Source: Coprinellus micaceus
Taxonomy: Eukaryota; Basidiomycota; Agaricomycetes; Agaricales; Psathyrellaceae
Direction: 5' to 3'
DNA: 64,000 nucleotides
NCBI GenBank assembly: GCA_951394405.1
Contig: OX596338.1
Location: 2,418,001 to 2,482,000 of the forward strand
Shown piece after piece: positions 55,413 to 64,000 of this stretch. Below the pieces are notes generated by a model, which was not told the origin of the DNA, did no database searches, and saw only the letters and a list, made by a program, of their open reading frames with translations. Position numbers and translations under genes: made by a program. The stretch's first letter is position 1. Each line of letters starts with the position of its first letter.

Positions 55413-56555
55413 ATGTCTGCTGCTGAAATTCTTGCTGTTCCTCCTATCGAGGCTATCACCACCACCGAGGCCCCAGCTGCCTCTTCTTCGAGCAAGAGGG
55501 CTGCGACCAAGAAGGCCCCTGCTGCGAAGAAGGCTGCCGCCCCCAAGGCCAAGGCTGCCCCCAAGGCCAGGGCTCCTGTCTCCAAGGAGGGCGCTCGTCC
55601 TTCCTGGAAGGATATCATCAGGGTGTGTTGAGTGTGTGCGGCCGTATGACACCTTCGTTTACTTACCCTTGCTCTTCCAGGAATGCATCGCCTTGCACAA
55701 GGAGGATGTTCGCCAGGGAGTCTCCCGTGCAACCATCAAGAAGGTAGGCTGGCATATTCGTGCCTTTGTTTAGGTGTATGCTAACTGCGATGGGTAGTTC
55801 GCTGAGGAGAAGTACAAGCTCGACATGGAGTCGGGAAGCAACCATTATCAATTCACTCGTGCTATCTCCTCTGGTGTGGAGGGTGGGATCTTTGTCCTGC
55901 CCAAGGGCCCTTCTGGCAAGATCAAGCTTGCTCCCAAGGCCAAGGGGTCCGACGGTGCTTCCAAGGAGGTGTGTTTGCTGATTATTTCGGAGGCACGAGG
56001 CACTTAATATTTTCGACTGGGTTAGAACGCCAAACCCCCGTCAAAGACCGCCAGTAAGGCCGCTGCGCCCAAGAAGCCCGCTGCAAAGGCTGCCCCCGCA
56101 AAGGCCAAGGCTGCGACTGCGAAGAAGGCTGCTGCGCCCAAGAAGGCGCTCGCTGGCAAGTCCAAGGCGTCCCCGTCGACGAGAAAGACGGCGTCGACGA
56201 AGAAGGGGGGAGGCGCAAAGAAGGTTTGTTTATTGTGCAAGTCATTGTCGCCTGTATATTGACCGGGGCTTCGCATCCCGATTAGGCTGTGACTGGGTCG
56301 ACGCCAGCGGCCAAAGCCAAGGCTGCTGCGACGAGGAAGGCGCCGGCAAAGAAGGCAGCAACAAAGAAGGTGCGTAATGGCGAAATGCCGTTAGAGCTGT
56401 GGAGACTGACGAGGGGGCGATAACGTCAGGCACCTGCAAAGCCCGTGAGTGCAAAGCCGGCGTCCAAGGCAAAGGCGAAGCCCGCCTCCAAGAAGGTGCG
56501 TCGGGATCCATTCTGCGCGTGTGTCTGGGCTGACCCCCTCCAGGCGAGCGCTTGA
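55413..56555 (+). CDS. Linker histone H1, copy B
   Basis: Starts MSAAEILAVPPIEAIT at 55413. A basic N-terminal arm precedes the globular domain: RPSWKDIIR, ECIALHKEDVRQGVSRATIKK and FAEEKYKLDMESGSNHYQF with GIFVLPKGPSGKIKLAP. A tail of Lys/Ala repeats follows in four short exons, each intron falling directly after AAG AAG (Lys-Lys), with the last coding exon being only GCG AGC GCT TGA. The globular-domain introns and the KK-AVTG tail intron match copy A. A TATA-like GGATAAAAGG and GTATATCC lie within 70 nt of the ATG. Function as for copy A. Confidence 0.93.
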
Positions 56556-56781
56556 TACTATGTTTATGTTTTTTGTGTACTTTTGCTGTATATTACTAGA
56601 TTATTCGCTGCTATAAGACTTTGCCTGATTCGGTGGATCTCGATAGCGGCCGGCGCCGGCGGAGTGTGATCGGGGGCTGTTGGTTGCATAATATGGATTC
56701 GGGATTTTCCCATTCCGCCCCTCGAAAGCTGGGCTCAGTCCTCTTGCTCTCTTCCCTCATCTCCTCCTCCTCGCCCCTCGC

Positions 56782-59700
56782 ATGGAACCCTCCTCCTCCA
56801 AACTTCCACCCAGAGTCCGCCAGCACATCCTCCTCAAACCCTCTGCTCGTCGTCGACAGTCCCCAGACGCAGCCCCGAGCCACCCCCACCACCCAGCTCC
56901 CTCGTCGTCGCGCCAGACCCACACCATCCAGCCATGTTCTCCAGACACCATCCCACAGTTTCCGCCCCCGGACGTCATGCTGCACAGGGACGACGCCGGC
57001 AGCAAGGTCTTCCTCGCCATTGCCCGCTCGTTGCTCTCGGTCGTATGTCCCCATCATTCATGCCTTCTTCTTTGGTTCGTTATTCAACCCCGATCATTCC
57101 TCAGGACAACCGTGCCACAACCGTCAAGGACCTTGCTGATCTCGCAGTGCAGAACGGGCTGGCGTGCCAAAAGTATGTGGCGCGTTTGCTTGGACGACAT
57201 CTGACATCCTGAACCCGAGATAGTTCTTCGGCAGCCACCCAGGCCATCACCACCTACATCCGCACACACCACGACCGCTGCGACGTCGACCACGACCAGC
57301 CCCTCCTCCTTTCCCACAGCCTTTCCGGCACAGACGCCGACGACGACCTTATCCCCGCACTCTACTCTCTCCAAGGAGGCAATCCACGCAAAGTCTCCCC
57401 GTCGCGACGCACCAACTTCCGCAAGAACACGGCTGTCTGGTATCTCAGTCGAGCCACTGGTGCACCATGTCCCTTTGCACGCGCCGCAATACGCCTCTGC
57501 GAATACACCAATCTCGGCGGCGACGAGGTAGAGGAGTCGGGGAACAAGCGCAGGCGATCGAGGCATCACGACGAGTCAGTGGCTCTCGGCCAAAAGCGCA
57601 AGCGGCCACTTAGAAGTTGTGTGGCACGGGATTCCTCCGACGAAGGGTCATCCTCAGAAAACGACCTCGACACCCGCCCACAAAAGAAACTCACCCTCCG
57701 AATTAGACTCAACTGCCCTTCACTCCCCGCCAATCGACTCTCGGAGGAACGGTCACAACGAATGTCGGATTCGGATAGTGACTCGTCGTCTGATGAATCA
57801 GTCGAAATGGAATCCTGTGTAGATGCCCCCGAAGAAGACGAGGAAGAAGAAGCACTGCGCGAGTCGAGCCCTGAAAAGGAAGAGGAGGAAGAGCCTTGGA
57901 GATTGCCGCCTTACCCCAGGCGGTCAATATCCATTCCATGTTACACCCCGTCATTCGATGGTCCATATCCCCAATACCCCGTCCTCGTCGACTACAACGA
58001 TCCATTCCGCAGGTCACCATCCGTCGCCCACAGCGTGGGCTCCCTACCACCTGATTCCGAGGATGAGGACGACTACCACATTTCCATGACGAAGACCGAC
58101 CTCTTCTCTGAGGAATCCACGGCGGAGTCCGATCTAGAAAGCGAGGATGCCGAGACTCAATTCGAAAGCCCTGGCCCTAGATCACCGTCTGCTCCATTAA
58201 TCCTGCCGCATTCCCAGGTGACAGTCAAGGAGGAGCCTCGCGACCTTCAGGGGATGCTCGATGCCTGGGACGATATCGACTCGACCTTTGGGGAGCCGAG
58301 GATATCTGTTACGGAATCAACTCCCCTAAAGCTCAAAACCGAGTCTGATGACCTCTGGGATTGGGACTCCCGCGAACAATGGACCGAATCGCCACACATC
58401 AAACAAGAAGACCTCAGTTTCGACTCCCTATTCCAGACCTCTCCCTCTCTCCTGTCCTCGCCATCGCCACCCTCCTCAACCAGTGCTTCAGATTCCTCAC
58501 CTTTGCACCATGGGATCGGGCTCAAGGACGAAGAATGGAGTGACGCGGATGACCGTTTCGGAACCATTCGTCCTCGCTCCAAGACTGTACCAACCCTGTT
58601 CTCCTCTCAGACCTCGGCGTCTGCTGGTCCATCCTCCCTCTCCGTTCCACCGCACACAAACGACAGCCTAACGGCCACTAATTCCGAATCAACCACCGCT
58701 CAACCTTATTCGTCTTCTTCCACTAATCTGACGCAGTCGATTGCGTCCTTAATTCATTCTATGGGTTCTCTTTGTTCTTCCGGCGTATCGCCCTCTTCCC
58801 TCGTTTTGACGCCAACCGCCCCTGACGTTGTTCTTGTCCGCACGTGTGAACCATGCAGCCCTCCCGTTACGGCCACTCAAATCGAGGGTAGGTGACATCT
58901 TCGCCTGTCATGGCTTTTTTTACTGACTCGTCCACGTTTATATAGATATCTCCGTGTACCAAATGGTCCTCGGCAACTTCCATTTCTTGAGGCGCATAGA
59001 CACCGACTTTGTCAATCTCTCGCCGATCGTCAGCTACCTTCAATCTCCCTTCCCCGTGCTGAGCACGGTGCCCAATGCCACCGTGATCACGAAAGGATCA
59101 GCTGCGGTGGTTGGGATCTGGGTTCCTCTACCTGTTGCACAGGTGTACCTCAAGGACCACCCTGCCAAGGAGGGTGAATTCGATGTCTTTTTGTCAGATG
59201 AACTCTACGAGCGCTTCCCGACAGCGTTGCAGGACTTCCATCGCAGCAACGCGCCTGGGCGGATGCTGCACCAATTCGGGCGGCACTTTGGCAGCACGTT
59301 GCAGGTGACCCAGGCGCAGCAACAGCAGCAAGTCATGTCGATCGTGTCCGCTGCGGAGATGCTCGCCCGGCAGTCAACACTCCCCCCGGTCATCGCTATA
59401 TCACCGTCGACATCGGCCGCGTACGCGTTGTCGGCGTCGATGGCAGCGGTGGAGAGGCCGGACGATGAGATGGATGTACCGCTGAGCGCGACGGAGCGAG
59501 AGATCTTTGACCTCTGCGTCGTGCCGGACTGGGACAGGGATTCGGCGCCTTCGACCGCCACCTTGCCACCGCCTGTCCTTCCCAGTGATAGCGTGGAGAA
59601 GATGGATGAAGAGGAGGAGGAGGATGCCGACGTGTCCGACTCGTCCTCGCTCACCTCCCTGGAGTCTATATCCTCCCCCCAAGCAGTGAAGGTTACTCTG

Positions 59701-59979
59701 CCGCCGCAAGCTTCAACTAGCTCTTCATCTCCCCCGGAAGAGAGTGGTCCGAGTGCGATGGAGGGCGTCGTGGAGGTGCAGGCTGGAGATGAAGCTCCCG
59801 TTCGCGTCCCATGCGGCAGAGCACCCTCACCCGAGGAATCGAACCGGCCGCTGAGGCGATCAAAGAGGGTTGCGGACTTGGCTGCGTCGCATCACACACC
59901 GGGCTCTCCATCTGCCGCGAGCAGTGCACGAGCAGCGAGGGGTCGAGGGGGACGTGGTTCGAGAAATTCTATATCTTGA
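56782..59979 (+). CDS. GDS1-type winged-helix regulator
   Basis: Starts MEPSSSKLPPRVRQHILLKP at 56782. The N-terminal part, over three exons (KVFLAIARSLLSV, DNRATTVKDLADLAVQNGLACQ, NSSAATQAITTYIRTHHDRC ... DDDLIPALYSLQGG), fits the GDS1 winged-helix domain of fungal nuclear proteins. A basic KRKRPLR and a long acidic Ser/Glu region follow, then Ser/Thr/Pro-rich linkers. The last exon holds a second folded segment (YQMVLGNFHFLRRIDTDFVNLSPIV ... GIWVPLPVAQVYLKD) resembling the KilA-N/APSES DNA-binding core, then Gln-rich and acidic tails ending in RAARGRGGRGSR. The combination suggests a nuclear transcription regulator; targets are unknown. Confidence 0.7.
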
Positions 59980-60480
59980 CAGACGCGGTATGACGACGTT
60001 TCTACCGATATTGTAATGGCAGCGGAGATGCTTGTACTATGTGATTCTGGATGTGTTTTGTAGCGCATTCCCTGCCGCCGTAGTTGTAGTCGTAATGTTA
60101 TTAGCATGAAGTGCTTCTGTGACACGTATCAGGAAAAAGCTCATGATTCGGATGAGGGCGGCGTGGGAAAGGGGGGCCAGCGAAGAAAGATGTTGGATTT
60201 GCAGCGAGGAGGGATTGTCTTTGGCTTGTCGTTTCTCCCATTTGCACGTCTTCTGATATATCCTATACTTGTGGCCATTTCCCTCTCCTTCCTTCTAATA
60301 CTTGGTGTCCGATTCCCTTGCGCCCCAACCCCCACCTCCTCCCCCGCGCCCCCACCCGACAGGCCACCCTAATTCGACCCCACCCACTGCACAATCCAGA
60401 CCACCCAGCGCCCGAGAGATATCCTAAAAGACCCCCTGCCACCCAACGAGCACCCGTAATCCCTAATCGTATCGTCTATA
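59980..60480. other. Promoter region upstream of the PUF gene
   Basis: 500 bp without supported coding sequence. A C-rich stretch (about 60320-60440) leads to the ATG at 60481. An ORF open from 60318 runs into the next gene's second exon by chance and lacks a credible start. Confidence 0.5.
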
Positions 60481-63400
60481 ATGTCTTTATCGGCCAACGA
60501 CGGCACTGGCGCCTTCGCGAGGGGCCCCGCCAGCGGCAAGACTCCGCCCCCAGCCCCGTCTGCAGTCTATGCGAAGCGGTGAGTCTGGCTGCCCCCTCGT
60601 CTCCCCCGGTTTCTCATCGTCCGTCGCATCTTGCCTTGCCGTCCACTTCTCCTCCCCACAGATTGGCACAGGAGACCCAGATGCAGCAGGCAAGGTACAG
60701 GCCCCCCGCCTTGCGGGCTCTCGCGTCCGGAGGGTCGCCCCCCAACGACACCACCTCATCCGGCTCGTCCACAGCTGGGGATGGTTCCACGCTACCCCCT
60801 ACTAATTACCCACCCGGGTTCAGGAGGCCAAGGGCTGGGACCTTACCTTCGAACGTCCACCTCGCTGCCCAGCGATTCGCAGCGACATCCAACACGTCCA
60901 CGACTTCGGTTACGACATCTACCTCAGGTTCCCTCGCTGATCAGAGGCAGCCCCCTGTCGGTTCTTCTGCCAGCTCAACCCAACTCGCCCCACCCTCTCG
61001 TCCCACGTTGCGCCATGCCACCTCAGTCGCCTCCACCGCAGCAGCGACAGAACGCAATAGTCGCCTCCGATCTGGCTCCCTCACCCTGCCTTCCGCGGGC
61101 CTCTCCGGCGCATTCGGTCCAGGCATCTTTGCTTCTTCCTGGCTCTCTTCGACCAACAGTGGGGCCGGCAACGGGTTCTCGGTGCTTGATGAGTTGCGCT
61201 CAGAGACAGGTCCAGACGACTTTGGTGTCCATACCCTCGACTATTTGGGCCTTGACGATGCTCACCACAGGCACCCTGCTCCTCCCGCTGCGACAATTTC
61301 CGAGCTTCGCACCCAGGCTCAGCAGGCCATTGCCGGCAATTTGGCGAACCCCAACCGTACGCGCGCCAACACGGTCTCTGTTTACCGTACCCGCCCTGGA
61401 CCCACTGGATCATCGCTCATGGCTGCCCCCGCCGCTGAGGAGGATGAAGAATACTTTGACAACTATGATGACTATAACCGCCAGCAACTCGGTGCGTACG
61501 ACGATAGCTATGGAACCTCGGATTATATGACCACGGGATTCAAAACCCCCGATCATCTCCTTGCTCCGACAAGGCCTCGCGCTATTTCCGTTGGCATCCT
61601 CGACAACCCGCACCCCCTGCAGCGCCGTGTCACGACCACCGATGCCCCGTCTTATCACGAATTATCGCACTCCAACTCTAATTTGGCTTCGTATTCGACT
61701 AATCTTGGGAATAATGCTGGTTTGATGAAGGCGGAGAGGTTGACCGCCAGTAGGAGCTCCCCTGGCAACCATTATTCCAACGGGAACAACAGCGACCTCC
61801 CCATCGGCAAGGGTGCTTCTGCCTACTTGTTGGCGCCTTCTGCTCAGCAGAACCGCTCGGTCTCGCCCAAGTCTGAGCATCAGAACAATCAGGCTCAGAC
61901 ACCCACGCGTTCACTCTGGATCGGGAACCTCGACAGTTCAGTCACTAGCGAACAGCTCATCCACATCTTCGCCCCCTATGGAGCCATCGAGAGTCTCCGC
62001 CTCTTGCCTGAGAAGGTAACGTAACTTGACATGTACCATGTCGGTTTTGTCGTAGCTAAACTATGGCTTCTTTTTTTTAGGAGTGTGGCTTCGTCAACTT
62101 TGTTGACCAAGCGGATGCCATCCGCGCCAAGGAAGATGTTCTCAACCGCCTGGGTGGTAACATCGGCATGCCAAATGGTCAAACCGTGCGCATTGGCTTC
62201 GGCAAGGCTGACAGCGCCCCTATCGCCCCGGCCAAAGGAGCCAACAACGCTAGCCCTGGTCCTACTTCGCCCAACGCCGCAGCCAAGGCCAACAGCAACC
62301 CAAACGCCAATGGCATGGACGCTCAGCTCCAATCCACACCTACACGTGCCCTTTGGATTGGCTCCATCCCTTCCACCACGACTCCAGCCACCATCTTGAG
62401 CGTGTTCAGCCCTTACGGCCCCATTGAATCTGCACGTGTCCTCACTCACAAGAACTGCGGCTTCATTAATTTCGAGCGTCTGGACGATGCTGTCAGGGCC
62501 CGCAAAGCCCTCAATGGCCGAGACGTCCTCGGAAGCGATGTGGGCGCCATTCGCATTGGATTCGCCAAGGTCCCGACCAAGAACGCCAACGACGGCAATG
62601 GTGGAGAGGAGAATGCCAACATCGCCGTTCAAGGCGTTGGCGATTTGAGCGTCGGTGCGACTATCCACGCTCTCCGTGGAATCAAGGGTGCGGCTACCAT
62701 CCCTACCGATCAGCAGGTGTTGGGAGGCGCCGTCGAGAACTATAGGTCGAACTTGCTCTTGAGCATGATCGGTTCTGGCATGCACAACAATGGCTACAAC
62801 GCCACTCCGTCTGTGACTGAGCAACAAATGGTCATGAGGGAGTTGAGCGGTGGAAGCCCCGACGCCGAGGGTGAGGTTCAAGCCCTTGCAGGTGAGTTGA
62901 TCTTTTTTTTGATTATTGACTTCTTTCAGAGCTTAAACCTTGTGGTAGATTTCCGCCCTCCCACCATGTACTACACCACCATACCCCTGGTGTCGGAGAG
63001 GCAGCATAACAGGCGCTGGGACGCTTCCAAGCTCCGGGAGCTCAGGAAGAGGATGGATTCAGGCTCCATGACTTCCGACGAGGTCGATCAAGTCGCTAAT
63101 GATTTCCTCGATGGCGAAATCGTTGATCTCGCGTCCGACTGGCTTGGAAACACGGTAAGCCCTGTTCTCTTGTTCTGGATCAACCAGCACGCTAACTCCT
63201 GAAGGATTGTAGGTCGTGCAAAAGTTGTTCGAGAAGTGCTCACCCGGACCCAGGCTCCAGATGCTGGAGCGTATTGCCCCCAGCTTGGCTATGATTGGCA
63301 TCCACAAGAACGGAACCTGGGCGGCTCAGAAAATCATCGATTGCGCTCAAACTCCGGAAGAAGTCGCGTTGATCGCCCAGAACTTGAGGGCATATGCCCC

Positions 63401-64000
63401 TCCCCTCCTGCTCGACCAGTTCGGGAACTACGTCGTTCAGTCCGTGTTCAATTTCTTCGCCATGTTTTTACCCCACCAGCTGACATCGACTTTCCAGATG
63501 CTGCCTGCGCTTCGGCTATCCTTCCAACGACTTCATCTTCGATGCCATGGTCGACCGCATGTGGGAAGTTGCCCAGGGTCGCTTCGGAGCCCGCAGTATG
63601 AGGGCGTGTCTCGAAAGCCCTCATATCACCGTCAACCAGCAGAGGCGTATCGCGACGGCGGTCATCCTCAACTCCATCCCTCTGGCCACCAACCCTAACG
63701 GTGCCTTGCTGTTGACCTGGCTCCTTGACACTTCCGGGTTCCCTTCGCGCTACAACCTTCTTGCGCCGCGCTTCACGCCCCACCTTTCGCACTTGTGTAC
63801 CCACAAGCTCGCTTCTCTTACCGTGCTCAGGATTGTCAACCAGAAGATCGAGCCTGATGCCTCGCGCCAGATCGTGGAGGCGTTGTTCTCGTCCCCAGGC
63901 GATCACGTTCTGACGGATGTTCTGGGGGATCAAGTCAACGGAGTCGCTGTTGTTCACAAGATTCTAACCAGCCCCTTCCTCGATCCCGTCGACAAACAAC
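60481..64000 (+). CDS. JSN1-type PUF RNA-binding protein with two RRMs (3' end outside window)
   Basis: Starts MSLSANDGTGAFARGP at 60481; a GTGAGT..CACAG intron joins it to LAQETQMQQARYRPPALRAL. A long Ser/Thr/Pro-rich region with probable phosphorylation sites precedes two RRMs (RSLWIGNLDSSVTSEQL ... CGFVNFVDQADAI and RALWIGSIPSTTTPATI ... CGFINFERLDDAV). After DFRPPTMYYTTIPL comes the Pumilio homology region: LASDWLGNT-VVQKLFEKC, IGIHKNGTWAAQKIID, LLLDQFGNYVVQ, CCLRFGYPSNDFIFDAM and RFGARSMRACLES, and further repeats to the window edge. RRM-RRM-PUF is the layout of yeast Jsn1/Puf1-type proteins, which bind 3' untranslated regions of messages for membrane and mitochondrial proteins. Short introns split both RRM and PUF parts. 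The C-terminus is missing only because the window ends. Confidence 0.9.

Noticed and set aside
1..64000. CRISPR arrays, bacterial operons, rRNA genes, plasmid origins
   Set aside because: No spaced identical repeats, Shine-Dalgarno-led operons or rRNA sequence were seen. Intron structure and gene content are fungal.

Overview
The window is nuclear DNA of a filamentous basidiomycete, most likely an Agaricomycete. The genes are dense and on both strands, and most are cut by 48-60 nt GT..CTRAY..AG introns. Family content agrees: agaricomycete F-box/zinc proteins, a fungal MLKL-type kinase, GDS1 and JSN1-type PUF proteins, split histone H1 genes. No bacterial, plasmid or CRISPR signature is present. 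Exon models were built by hand from splice signals and frame continuity.

Region 1 (1-14.7 kb) is the accessory part. A large minus-strand gene (13047 to 1422) reads as a fungal DUF3435/FluG-type tyrosine recombinase. It has nine exons, an R-Y-R-Y catalytic set, a Cys/His-rich zinc-finger region and a long low-complexity tail. The inferred pre-insertion coding length is exactly 4200 nt. An apparently intact, very young Ty1/copia element (3226-10152; identical 383 bp LTRs, 5 bp duplication ATCGG) sits inside its zinc-finger exon. Two introns near the recombinase start are almost copies of each other, and a third carries a 26-nt direct repeat across its splice sites. Immediately upstream lies the C-terminal half of an RNase Z-like gene with no visible HxHxDH motif.

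Region 2 (14.7-35.2 kb) is mostly housekeeping. It holds an MFS transporter, GSK-3 kinase, a MET30/SconB-type F-box/WD40 protein, an unusual MLKL-like bundle + kinase-like + RasGEF fusion, an intron-containing tRNA-Leu(UAA), a Jupiter/HN1-like motif protein, COQ7, a small complex I subunit with micro-exons, and an RBM5/10-like splicing factor.

Region 3 (36-43 kb) holds two tandem F-box paralogues. One is intact. The other is split by a 1127 bp element with 68 bp terminal inverted repeats and a TA duplication; removing it restores the paralogue's frame exactly.

Region 4 (43.5-64 kb) carries a double GFA-domain protein, an FAH-family hydrolase, the 24 kDa complex I subunit, TEL2/TELO2, two linker histone H1 genes flanking an acyl-CoA-synthetase-like gene, a GDS1-type regulator and a two-RRM PUF protein cut by the window end.

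Three points stand out. First, two independent mobile-element insertions break two genes whose frames can be inferred across the gap. Second, a candidate captain-type recombinase abuts a truncated gene. Third, the MLKL-like/kinase-like/RasGEF fusion has lost two ATP-site features.
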